Notes: generated by a model from the sequence alone, not told the origin. A stretch of 16,004 nt of DNA from a bacterium (GCA_004563195.1 SFTJ01000063.1:1-16004), one strand, 5' to 3'. Positions 6,019 through 13,151 are shown, counted from the stretch's first letter. Made by a program: numbers and translations.

Positions 6019-6034
6019 CGTTATAAATAGGCTG

Positions 6035-6063
6035 CTGCGAGGGGTTCTCTCGCAGATTTTTTT
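6035..6063 (+). terminator. Second intrinsic-terminator-like hairpin
   Basis: CTGCGAG (6035-6041) pairs with CTCGCAG (6049-6055) across a 7-nt loop, followed by A and seven T residues. It lies 17 bp after the previous terminator on the same strand, so the two could act in tandem. Confidence 0.7.
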
Positions 6064-6381
6064 GCGGCAGCGGCGGGTGAGTTGTCGCTCACAGATTTTA
6101 CAGATTATTTTTTTTGCGTGGTGCGAGTGTATACGGTGGTGGTTAAGGGCTGATTGCCAGCCTTTCCGAGGCTGTTTTGTGGGTGGGTTAGGCACACCAC
6201 ACCGGTCGCTTTGCTCCCTCTGTGTGGTGCTAACCATATTGTTTTTTGGTGGGGATTGTGATGACAAAGGATACGGGGTGTGCCGAATTTTTGGTTGGCA
6301 CACCCCGCGGTTTTGAAGAGTAAAGGAGATGTTGATAGGGTTAATACTCTGTATGTTATGCTATGTTATGTTTTGGGGCTG
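6064..6381. other. Gene-free region with four further hairpins
   Basis: No credible gene is seen. Hairpins in order: GTGAG/CTCAC (6077-6092); CAGCCT/AGGCTG (6158-6174) followed by TTTT; a bulged stem GGTTAG plus CACCACAC with GTGTGGTG plus CTAACC (6186-6235), followed by a six-T run after a short gap; and a perfect 11-bp stem CGGGGTGTGCC/GGCACACCCCG (6274-6284 with 6297-6307). The last one is about 75 bp past the end of the secreted-protein gene on the minus strand and may help to end its transcript. ACAGATT is repeated at 6091 and 6100, with a related GCAGATT at 6052. Confidence 0.6.
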
Positions 6382-7731
6382 TTAGTAGCTGTAGGAGAGT
6401 GTGGTGTAGTATCTACCAGCCATGTAGGAATACTCGAGGGTTACATAACCTATGGAGTTGCCTCCATACCATACGGCTTGTATGCCGCTGCGGCTTTCGT
6501 TGTATGACATGGGTGAGCCGTAGAGTCTGCAGAGTTCGCGGTGAACGTAGTTGAAACGGCCGAGGTCGTCGAACGATGTTGAGTAGTGGAACTCTGCGCT
6601 GTTGAAGGCATTATTTGTGCCGTAGTTGAGCATTACATCGGGCCAGGTGACGCGCATTTCGACGATGTTGCGAAGATAAACGATGCCGTCGTAGTATCCG
6701 TCGATTTCATAACCGCGATCGAAGAGGTAATCGAGCGATGCGTAGTAGGCGGTGCCGAATGTAAGGCCTAAAATGCCTCTAATGACCGGGGCTTTGTGCC
6801 AAGGATGCCATCCTACAGGTATTACCGGACGAATGATGTGGTGATGGTGAGGACGGAAGTGGCGAATGGGAGGAGCTACGGGAGTGACCCAAGAGTGAGG
6901 GCGATGCACTATCATGCCGTGGTGGTCGTGAGGACGATTAATGCCGGGGTGGTAGTTGCCGGGACCGGGCTTGTAGCCGCCATGGTTCCCGCCAGGGCGA
7001 TAGCCGCCGTTGTGGTCGTTGTGGTTCCCACCGGGGCGATAGCCACCGTTGTGGTCGTTGTGGTTTCCACCGGGGCGATAGCCACCATTGTGGTCGTTGT
7101 GGTTCCCACCGGGGCGATAGCCATCGTTGTGGTCGTTGTGGTTTCCGCCAGGGCGATAGCCACCGTTGTTTCCACCATGGTTACCGCTGTGGTTGCCGCC
7201 GCCGTGGTTGCCGGGGCGATAGTTGCCGTTATTGTTGTTGCCACCATGGTTACCGCCGTTGTTGCCGCCGCCGTTGTTGCCGGGGCGATAGTTGCCGTTA
7301 TTGTTGTTCCCACCATGGTTACCGCTGCCGTGGTTGTTATTGTCGTTTTCCTTGCGAGAATCGAAGGTGCGGCTTATGCCGTTGCGGCGCGATTGCGATG
7401 CGCTTTGGTCGCGACGGTTGTCGCGGTCGGTGTTGACAGTGGCGTTATTTCGGTTGGTCTTGGGCCAGTTGCTTGCTTCAGAACGATTGGAGCGCACTTC
7501 GCTGCGGTTGATGGTAGTGGCATTGGCATTTGAGCGATTTGAGCTGCGCTCTACGCGACTATCGTTGCTGCGGGTCGACTCAGAGCGACCGGAGGAACTG
7601 CGTCCTGACGATTCTACTCTGCCGCGTCCATTTCGATCGCCACGCGATTGTGCAGTGGCTTCGGGCGATGTTAGCGACATGGCTGCTACGAGCAGCGAAC
7701 CTAATGCTATATTTAATGTTAATCGTCTCAT
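6382..7731 (-). CDS. Secreted Gly/Asn/His-repeat protein with a C-terminal domain shared with its neighbour
   Basis: A 449-residue exported protein whose family I do not recognise. Order: signal peptide 1-27 (cleavage around ATA-QS), an Arg/Ser/Asn-rich segment 29-130, two 23-residue repeats (137-182) of the GNHGGNNNNGNYRPG type, four 13-residue repeats GYRPGGNHNDHNG-like (190-241) plus a partial fifth, a His/Pro-rich segment 261-315 with RPHHHH, then a globular-looking domain 319-449. That domain matches residues 192-323 of the next protein upstream in blocks such as IDGYYD, VYLRN, LCRxYG, VWYGGN and GYVTLEY, both ending YSY. The His-rich part could bind metal ions and the repeat part could be a flexible spacer; both are inference. 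A location in the periplasm or at the cell surface is likely. The copies arose by tandem duplication, with the repeats expanded only in this one. Confidence 0.85.
   Translation of the reverse strand: MRRLTLNIALGSLLVAAMSLTSPEATAQSRGDRNGRGRVESSGRSSSGRSESTRSNDSRVERSSNRSNANATTINRSEVRSNRSEASNWPKTNRNNATVNTDRDNRRDQSASQSRRNGISRTFDSRKENDNNNHGSGNHGGNNNNGNYRPGNNGGGNNGGNHGGNNNNGNYRPGNHGGGNHSGNHGGNNGGYRPGGNHNDHNDGYRPGGNHNDHNGGYRPGGNHNDHNGGYRPGGNHNDHNGGYRPGGNHGGYKPGPGNYHPGINRPHDHHGMIVHRPHSWVTPVAPPIRHFRPHHHHIIRPVIPVGWHPWHKAPVIRGILGLTFGTAYYASLDYLFDRGYEIDGYYDGIVYLRNIVEMRVTWPDVMLNYGTNNAFNSAEFHYSTSFDDLGRFNYVHRELCRLYGSPMSYNESRSGIQAVWYGGNSIGYVTLEYSYMAGRYYTTLSYSY
7009..7164 (-). repeat. Four 39-bp tandem repeats inside the secreted-protein gene
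   Basis: Four in-frame 39-bp units encode GGYRPGGNHNDHN with only Asp/Gly changes, and a partial fifth runs to about 6982. The units differ mainly at synonymous bases (for example ttc/ttt and acc/atc). The array is coding and has no unique spacers, so it is not CRISPR. Such arrays can change copy number by slippage or recombination. Confidence 0.9.
7186..7323 (-). repeat. Two 69-bp tandem repeats inside the secreted-protein gene
   Basis: Two units of 23 codons encode GNHGGNNNNGNYRPG followed by NNGGGNNG or NHGGGNHS. They precede the 39-bp array in the reading direction, and a third partial unit (GNHGGNNGGYRPGG) joins the two arrays. Confidence 0.82.
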
Positions 7732-7880
7732 AGTGTTGTCGTTTTTATGAATGTTGTTGTATTATTGTTTTGTTCTTTGTAATTTAGACCACGAGCCAAG
7801 CTGTTGGTTTAATGTGCGGTGAATAGGCTGCATATTAAAATATATTAAAAACGGCTGTGGTGAGTGGAGTGTAGAATAAT

Positions 7881-7929
7881 CGCCATCCCGATACCTAAAA
7901 TAGAGTGCTAACAGATGACCGGGATGGCG
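7881..7929 (-). terminator. Probable terminator of the upstream secreted-protein gene
   Basis: A perfect 10-bp stem CGCCATCCCG/CGGGATGGCG (7881-7890 with 7920-7929) lies about 50 bp past the stop of the 7980-8951 gene. On the minus strand it is followed by ATTATTCT. The 29-nt loop is long and the T-run weak, so termination may be partial. The rest of 7732-7979 is AT-rich, with no further gene. Confidence 0.6.
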
Positions 7930-7979
7930 ATATGCGGTTAATAGTGTGATAGATAGCCGGGCGTTAGCCCTGAAATCTG

Positions 7980-8951
7980 TCAATAGCTATAAGCGAGGGT
8001 GGTGTAGTAGCGGCCGTGAGTTCTGTAGTATTCGAGGGTGACGTATCCGCGTCCGTTGCCACCGTACCAAACGGTCTTGTATTCGCCTTTCTTTGCTTTG
8101 TACTTGATGGGCATGCCGTAGATTCTGCACAAATCGTTGTAGATGCGCGTGTAGCGCGAGGTGGAATTGTAGTTGGTAGAAGAGTGCAGTTCGGCGCTTT
8201 TCATAAAGCCACGATTATTGTAACGGATGATTGCATCGGGCCAAACAAAGCCGAGTTCGCTCACATTTCTCAAGTAAACCTTGTTGTCGTAGTAGCCATC
8301 GATATCGTAGCCGCGACGGTAGAGGTAGTTGAGTGATTCGTAGTACGACATACCGAACGAAATTCCGAAGATACCGGTGATGTCGGGGCATCCTAAGGTA
8401 GGGCGGTATCCACTCGGGCGAGATGGGGTGATGATTCGGTAATCGGCAGGGCGATTGGTGCGAACCGGAGGAGCGAGCGGAGCTTTCCAACCGGAGTTAT
8501 AACCATTGTAGGCACCATTGTGGTTGTTGCCGTAGCCATAACCGTTGTCATAACCGTTGTGCTTGTCGCCTCGTTTGTCGTTGTCGTAGCGATTATTCTT
8601 TTTGTCGTCCATCACATCGGGGCGAGCATTTTCGCCTTTTCGAAGGTCGGCAGGGCGCGAAGTGCTTACAGATCCCGAGTTGCGGTTGCTGTTGATGTTA
8701 GGCTTGTTTTCGCTTGGCCAGTTGTTAGCCGAAGCGTTACCGCTGTTTTGAGTGACGGGGCGATTGATGTTGCCTTTGCTTTTAGTGGGTTCGCTCACTG
8801 TGCGGCGTCCGCCGGTGCTTACAGTGGTGGTGGTAGCTTCCTTCTTGTTCGATGAGGTGTTGCGATTGTCGGCATAAACTGATGAACTAATCACAACCAT
8901 TCCTGTGGCGATGAATGAACCGAGGATAATGTTTCGTACTAAAGTCTTCAT
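7980..8951 (-). CDS. Secreted protein, tandem paralogue sharing the same C-terminal domain
   Basis: A 323-residue exported protein of unknown function. Order: signal peptide 1-27 (cleavage after VYA), a Thr/Ser/Asn-rich low-complexity segment 28-110 with an NNWPSENK block that parallels SNWPKTNR of the neighbour, a charged Asn/Asp/Lys/Gly segment 111-155 with HNGYDNGYGYGNNHNG, a Pro-rich linker 156-187, and the shared domain 192-323. That domain starts GIFGISFGMSYYESLNYL and contains IDGYYD, VYLRN, FVWPDAIIRY, KSAELHSST, LCRIYGMP, VWYGGN and GYVTLEYY, ending AYSY. Alternating aromatic and hydrophobic residues suggest a mainly beta structure. The same domain in two adjacent genes argues that it is the functional unit. 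No enzyme motif is recognised. Confidence 0.85.
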   Translation of the reverse strand: MKTLVRNIILGSFIATGMVVISSSVYADNRNTSSNKKEATTTTVSTGGRRTVSEPTKSKGNINRPVTQNSGNASANNWPSENKPNINSNRNSGSVSTSRPADLRKGENARPDVMDDKKNNRYDNDKRGDKHNGYDNGYGYGNNHNGAYNGYNSGWKAPLAPPVRTNRPADYRIITPSRPSGYRPTLGCPDITGIFGISFGMSYYESLNYLYRRGYDIDGYYDNKVYLRNVSELGFVWPDAIIRYNNRGFMKSAELHSSTNYNSTSRYTRIYNDLCRIYGMPIKYKAKKGEYKTVWYGGNGRGYVTLEYYRTHGRYYTTLAYSY

Positions 8952-9060
8952 AATGCTATGTTTTTAATTCGTCAGTTAATAAATAATGTTCAAAATCTCT
9001 CTCTTTGTAATCTTTGACAACAAAAATGACCAAAGGTTTAATCGAGGCGAATAGAAAGCA

Positions 9061-10185
9061 TTAAAGACTGCGTTTGAGTTTGCGAATTCTCTCATAGGAT
9101 TGGCGCAGACGATAGGCGGGTATTTTGCCTTGTTTCACGGCATTTACAATGATGTCGACCACCTTAAAGGGGCGTTCGCTTTCGTAGCCGGTGGTAATGT
9201 TGTTGCCCATAACGAGAATGTCGGCGCCGGCATTGATGGCGAGTATTATAGCCTCGGCTATATCGTAGTTGTCGACAATGCCTTGCATATACATATCGTC
9301 GGTAAGGATTACGCCGTCGAAGTGCAGTTGATTGCGAAGCACCTCGGTGAGAGTCTTATATGAAAGAGTGGCGGGGTAATCTGGGTCGATGTTGCGGTTG
9401 AAGATGTGAGCAGTCATCACGGCGTGGAGCATCTTGTGCTTAATGAGATAGCGATAGGGGTGCATCTCGTAGGGTTGCCAAGAGAGAGTGACATCGGTGA
9501 GCCCATAGTGCGAGTCGGCGGCGCTGCTGCCGTGGCCGGGGAAGTGCTTCACGGCGCAAGTGACGTGTTTGCGATGATGAGCGCGAATAAACCATTCGGC
9601 GTTGCGAGCCACCACAGCCGAGTCGGCCGAGAAACTGCGGCCCAATTTGCCTATCACGGGGCAGTTGGGGTCGACATCGACATCGATGACGGGAGCTATG
9701 TTCATGTTCACGCCCGCCCAGGCCAAATCGGAAGCCATCACCGAGGCATAGTGAGCGGTGGTGTCGCGGTTGTTCATCTCGCCCAGATACTTGTGGCTCA
9801 CAGTGGGGTGGAAGCCGTATTCGGTTTTTAATCGAGCCACTCTGCCACCCTCTTGGTCGAGAGCGATGAGCAGGTGTCCGTCGGAATAGCTCTGTAATTG
9901 CTTGGTGAGAGTGCGCAGTCGTTCACGCGAGGTGATATTTCGCGAACCTATTTGTCGGGAGCCGGTGAGGTCGACATCGAAAAGAATCACGCCACCCACA
10001 TGCAAGTCGCGCACATAACGCACGGCGTCGCAGTCGGGGGTGATGCTGTCGGCTTTAAATCCCACCATAAGCATTTCGGCGGCATATTGGCGGAGTTTGG
10101 CATCGGAATAAGGGTTTTTGGCCCAAGCCATCATGCCGCAAACAGCTATGGCGGCAATGGTAATGAAGTTTCTTATTGGGTTCAT
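9061..10185 (-). CDS. nagZ: Exported glycoside hydrolase family 3 protein (NagZ-like beta-N-acetylhexosaminidase)
   Basis: A 374-residue GH3 (beta/alpha)8-barrel enzyme expected to release N-acetylglucosamine from peptidoglycan fragments or related glycans. Motifs in order: LLIALDQEGGRVARL (105-119), APVIDVDVDP (164-173), the NagZ signature KHFPGHG (213-219) followed by the catalytic Asp-His pair D224/H226 in ADSHYG, and TDDMYMQG (295-302), which carries the nucleophile, by family convention D296. The single-domain length and KHFPGHG-ADSH mark the NagZ group rather than the two-domain beta-glucosidases. An N-terminal hydrophobic segment (about 5-22, cleavage near AWA) predicts export, unlike cytosolic E. 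coli NagZ; Bacteroidetes often have exported versions. The gene is read in the same direction as the two secreted-protein genes, 109 bp upstream of them. The NagZ name is by family, and the substrate is unproven. Confidence 0.9.
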   Translation of the reverse strand: MNPIRNFITIAAIAVCGMMAWAKNPYSDAKLRQYAAEMLMVGFKADSITPDCDAVRYVRDLHVGGVILFDVDLTGSRQIGSRNITSRERLRTLTKQLQSYSDGHLLIALDQEGGRVARLKTEYGFHPTVSHKYLGEMNNRDTTAHYASVMASDLAWAGVNMNIAPVIDVDVDPNCPVIGKLGRSFSADSAVVARNAEWFIRAHHRKHVTCAVKHFPGHGSSAADSHYGLTDVTLSWQPYEMHPYRYLIKHKMLHAVMTAHIFNRNIDPDYPATLSYKTLTEVLRNQLHFDGVILTDDMYMQGIVDNYDIAEAIILAINAGADILVMGNNITTGYESERPFKVVDIIVNAVKQGKIPAYRLRQSYERIRKLKRSL

Positions 10186-10250
10186 AGGTGTAGGTTAGGA
10201 GTTTACTGATTTTTTTGAGCTAAATGATGTGACAATTATTATTAACAAGG

Positions 10251-10258
10251 CAAATGTA
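10251..10258 (-). promoter_or_regulatory. -7 box of the nagZ-like gene
   Basis: TACATTTG on the minus strand matches TAnnTTTG exactly. No clear TTTG lies 19-21 nt upstream (only TTTTC at a shorter distance), so the promoter is incomplete by consensus. The predicted leader to 10185 is about 60 nt. Confidence 0.48.
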
Positions 10259-10419
10259 GCGAAAATACCTCGAAAATGCACATTGCACGATGGTAAAAAT
10301 TGCCAAAGCTCGCGGGTTATATATATAATATGTTATAAAGCATGACCCGAACTCGGCGAGAGAGCCGCCGAAAATGTTACTTTTCTACCCAAAGAATAAG
10401 GCATAAAGGCAAACGCACG

Positions 10420-10473
10420 AAAAGTCGAAAACATGGTAAATCGAGGGAAAAATAGGGAAAAACAGGGCGAAAA
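10420..10473. promoter_or_regulatory. Helically phased A-tracts upstream of acpP (possible curved DNA)
   Basis: A-tracts of 3-5 bases are centred near 10421, 10429, 10439, 10450, 10460 and 10471, about 8-11 bp apart. The clearest part is three units of the form AGGG followed by an A-run (10444-10473). Phasing at about 10 bp bends DNA and could act as an upstream enhancer of the strong promoter expected for the fatty-acid operon. The spacing is seen directly; the effect is inference. Confidence 0.5.
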
Positions 10474-10526
10474 TATTGCACAAAAGTTAAAATTTAGTGC
10501 AAAAACAGCGGTTTTAGGCAAGAAAA

Positions 10527-10558
10527 TTTTTATATGTGGATAATAATTAGTTACTTTG
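10527..10558 (+). promoter_or_regulatory. Probable promoter of the acpP-fabF-rnc operon
   Basis: TTACTTTG (10551-10558) is one base from TAnnTTTG, and a TTTT stretch ending at 10531 lies 19 nt upstream in place of TTTG. The predicted start near 10565 gives a leader of about 55 nt, very AT-rich and without a Shine-Dalgarno before the ATG at 10620. Confidence 0.5.
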
Positions 10559-10619
10559 TAGCCTAAATTAAGAATAGAAAATTTATTACAACAGTTTATA
10601 ACATTAAAAATTAAGAATT

Positions 10620-10853
10620 ATGTCAGAAATTTCAGAAAGAGTAACAGCTATCATCGTAGATAAGCTTGGCGTAAACGAAGCAGAGGTAAAACCAGAAGCA
10701 GCATTCACAACTGACCTCGGTGCAGATTCTCTTGATACTGTAGAACTTATCATGGAATTTGAAAAGGAATTCGGCATCACTATTCCAGACGAAAAGGCTG
10801 AGACTATTCAAACTGTAGGTGACGCTATTGCTTATATCGAAGCAAACAAGTAA
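10620..10853 (+). CDS. acpP: Acyl carrier protein
   Basis: A 77-residue cytosolic carrier that holds growing acyl chains during type II fatty-acid synthesis. The phosphopantetheine attachment motif GADSLDTVELIMEFEKEFGI is complete, with Ser37 as the attachment site. The protein is highly acidic and of normal length. It is the first gene of an operon with fabF 36 bp downstream and then rnc. The ATG at 10620 gives the usual N-terminus (MSEISERVTAIIVDKLGV). Confidence 0.98.
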   Translation: MSEISERVTAIIVDKLGVNEAEVKPEAAFTTDLGADSLDTVELIMEFEKEFGITIPDEKAETIQTVGDAIAYIEANK

Positions 10854-10889
10854 GAAACGAACATCTTTTATATCCCGTAACGATATTTT

Positions 10890-12152
10890 ATGGAATTAAA
10901 AAGAGTAGTGGTAACAGGTCTTGGTGCTATTACTCCTATAGGCAACGATGTAGCGACCACATGGTCGAATGCGTTGGCAGGAGTAAGTGGAGCAGGACCT
11001 CTTACCCATTTTGATGCATCACTCTTCAAGACACAATTTGCGTGCGAAGTAAAGGGCTTCAATGCAGCCGACCACTTTGATCGCAAAGCAGTGCGCACAC
11101 TCGACCTCTATGCACAATATGCATTGGTGGCAGCTGCACAGGCAGTAGATGACGCCAACCTTGCAGCAGAAGGTGTAGACAAGACTCGCGTAGGTGTGGT
11201 GTTCTGCGCAGGAATCGGTGGTTTGCACACCTTCGAAGAGGAAGCAGGATATTATGCGCTTCACAAGGAAAATGGCCCGAAATACAATCCATTCTTCATT
11301 CCTAAGATGATAGCCGACATAGCAGCCGGACACATCTCGATGAAATATGGTTTCCACGGACCAAACTACGGTGTGGTATCGGCATGTGCATCGTCGACCA
11401 ATGGTCTTATCGACGCATTCAATATCATCCGCTTGGGTCAAGCTGAGGCAATCGTAGCCGGAGGTGCTGAAGCAGCATTGTTCCCTGCCGGAGTGGGTGG
11501 TTTCAACTCAATGCACGCCTTGTCGACCCGCAACGATGAACCCGCTACCGCATCGCGTCCATTCAGTGGATCGCGCGACGGTTTTGTGATGGGCGAAGGT
11601 TCGGCAGCGTTGATTCTTGAAGAATACGAACATGCAAAGGCTCGCGGAGCAAAGATTTATGCAGAAGTAATAGGTGGAGGCATGAGTGCCGATGCTTATC
11701 ACATCACAGCAACACACCCCGAAGGCCTTGGCGCACGCCTTGTGATGGAAAATGCACTCAAGGATGCAGGCATCAAGCCCGAAGATGTAGATTACATCAA
11801 TGCTCACGGTACATCAACTCCTGTAGGTGACGTATCGGAAGTGAAGGCTATCAAGGAAGTGTTTGGCGAACATGCTTATAAGTTGAACGTAAGCTCAACC
11901 AAGTCGATGACCGGTCACCTTCTCGGCGCTACCGGTGCGCTCGAAGCGTTGTTCTGCGTGAAGTCGGTGCAAGAAGACATCGTTCCTCCAACTATCAACC
12001 ACGTTGAAGGTGACAACGATGCAGAAATCGACTACAACATGAACTTCACATTCAACCAAGCACAAAAGCGCACTGTGAACGTGGCACTATCGAACACCTT
12101 CGGTTTTGGCGGTCACAATGCATGTCTTATCGTAAAGAAGTACACAGAATAA
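10890..12152 (+). CDS. fabF: Beta-ketoacyl-ACP synthase II
   Basis: A 420-residue condensing enzyme that elongates acyl-ACP with malonyl-ACP in the cytosol. The catalytic triad of the thiolase fold is visible: Cys166 in VSACASSTNGL, His306 in NAHGTSTPVGD and His343 in KSMTGHLLGATGA. The C-terminal glycine-rich loop SNTFGFGGHNACL is present. Its direct neighbour acpP supplies the carrier substrate, and rnc starts only 12 bp after its stop. Length and motifs match FabF rather than FabB. The start MELKRVVVTGLGAITPIGN is canonical. Confidence 0.98.
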   Translation: MELKRVVVTGLGAITPIGNDVATTWSNALAGVSGAGPLTHFDASLFKTQFACEVKGFNAADHFDRKAVRTLDLYAQYALVAAAQAVDDANLAAEGVDKTRVGVVFCAGIGGLHTFEEEAGYYALHKENGPKYNPFFIPKMIADIAAGHISMKYGFHGPNYGVVSACASSTNGLIDAFNIIRLGQAEAIVAGGAEAALFPAGVGGFNSMHALSTRNDEPATASRPFSGSRDGFVMGEGSAALILEEYEHAKARGAKIYAEVIGGGMSADAYHITATHPEGLGARLVMENALKDAGIKPEDVDYINAHGTSTPVGDVSEVKAIKEVFGEHAYKLNVSSTKSMTGHLLGATGALEALFCVKSVQEDIVPPTINHVEGDNDAEIDYNMNFTFNQAQKRTVNVALSNTFGFGGHNACLIVKKYTE

Positions 12153-12164
12153 AATTCAGCACCA

Positions 12165-13076
12165 GTGCTTAAGGACATTCTTACAATATTAAAGCTCCCT
12201 TTCTTGAAAGAAGAAAAGGAGCTTTATGTTTTCTGTCGAAGCATATTGGGGTTTTATCCGAGCGATATCGAGCTCTATCGCATAGCCTTTCTACACCGGT
12301 CGATGTCGGTGAAATCGCGCAACGGCAAGGGGTGGATAAACAATGAGCGATTGGAGTTTTTAGGCGACTCGGTGCTCGATTGCGTGGTGGCCGATGTGCT
12401 CTACAAAGAGTTCCCGAAGCGCCGCGAAGGCTTTCTGACCTCTACACGATCGAAAATAGTGCAGCGCGAGAGTCTGAATAGAGTGGGAGAAAACCTTGGT
12501 TTGCCCAAGGTGGTGCGATGGACACAAAAATCGCAGAGCCACAATAACTACATCTTTGGCAATGCGCTCGAAGCCCTTGTGGGAGCTGTGTATCTCGACC
12601 GAGGCTATGATTGCTGCTATCGATTTGTGAAAGAACGACTTATAGACGCATATTTCGACCTTCGCAGCGTGGCTAAGACAGAAATCAACTTTAAATCACA
12701 TCTCATAGAGTGGTGTCAGAAATATCACATTAAGGTAGAGTACATCACTTCGGATGCAGAATATGATGAAAGCAACAATCCGATGTTTCACACGGTGGTG
12801 GAACTGAGTGGAATTGAAGTGGGTAAGGGCACGGGATATTCCAAGAAAGAGTCGCATCAAGCGGCTTCGCAAGATGCGCTTAACCACATCAATGGCTCGC
12901 AAGAATTTCGCGAAATGATACTCGCCACAGTGGGAGAAGACGGCAATAACGACTATCAGCGCGAGGACATCAGCAAGGAAGCTGAGATAGCTGCTGCCGA
13001 AGCTTTGGCAATAGAACAACTCGAGAAAGAGAATGCCGCAGCTGCTGCAGCCGCTTCGATGAAAGAAGCAATGTGA
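12165..13076 (+). CDS. rnc: Ribonuclease III
   Basis: A 303-residue double-strand-specific endoribonuclease, which processes rRNA precursors and structured mRNAs. The RNase III domain (about 20-165) has the signature NERLEFLGDSVLD (60-72) with E64 and D68. The second metal site is NALEALVGAVYLD (133-145), with E136 kept but Asn133 where E. coli has Asp114. The double-stranded RNA-binding domain is about 175-242, with GYSKKESHQAASQDAL. The C-terminus adds about 55 residues of Glu/Ala-rich sequence not needed for the fold. The start is a GTG 12 bp after fabF; the next ATG (codon 47) would delete conserved sequence. Co-transcription with acpP-fabF is clear, and a terminator follows at 13121. Confidence 0.96.
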   Translation: MLKDILTILKLPFLKEEKELYVFCRSILGFYPSDIELYRIAFLHRSMSVKSRNGKGWINNERLEFLGDSVLDCVVADVLYKEFPKRREGFLTSTRSKIVQRESLNRVGENLGLPKVVRWTQKSQSHNNYIFGNALEALVGAVYLDRGYDCCYRFVKERLIDAYFDLRSVAKTEINFKSHLIEWCQKYHIKVEYITSDAEYDESNNPMFHTVVELSGIEVGKGTGYSKKESHQAASQDALNHINGSQEFREMILATVGEDGNNDYQREDISKEAEIAAAEALAIEQLEKENAAAAAAASMKEAM

Positions 13077-13120
13077 GAAAATCATCACAACGCGCCAACA
13101 CGTCGACTAACAGATATTAG

Positions 13121-13151
13121 GCATCCTGCACAATAAAGCAGGATGCTTTTT
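13121..13151 (+). terminator. Terminator of the acpP-fabF-rnc operon
   Basis: A perfect 9-bp stem GCATCCTGC/GCAGGATGC (13121-13129 with 13138-13146), an 8-nt loop and five T residues. Confidence 0.93.

Larger units (their letters stand above)
10186..10619. other. Divergent intergenic region between nagZ-like gene and acpP
   Basis: No credible gene is seen in these 434 bp. The region holds the nagZ-like -7 box (10251-10258) and the acpP promoter (10527-10558). Between them are a CGGGT/ACCCG stem (10313-10317 with 10345-10349) around an AT-rich core, a short CGGC-containing dyad near 10354-10370, and a run of A-tracts (10420-10473) spaced about one helical turn apart. The short frame on the minus strand at 10333-10521 is composition-driven. 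Confidence 0.65.

Noticed and set aside
5980..6316. Small frames on both strands (84-107 codons) in the hairpin-rich region
   Set aside because: They cross several strong hairpins and terminators, and have no start context and no recognisable motif.
6982..7323. CRISPR array suspected from the regular 39-bp repeats
   Set aside because: The units are contiguous, coding and in frame with no unique spacers; no cas genes are present.
6796..7533. 245-codon plus-strand frame opposite the secreted repeat protein
   Set aside because: Its Val/Ala-rich low-complexity sequence is the complement of the GGN/NHN repeats; no start context or hydrophobic segment pattern supports a membrane protein.
10333..10521. 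62-codon minus-strand frame between nagZ-like gene and acpP
   Set aside because: The Phe/Ser-rich translation comes from the A-tract composition; no start signal or family resemblance.
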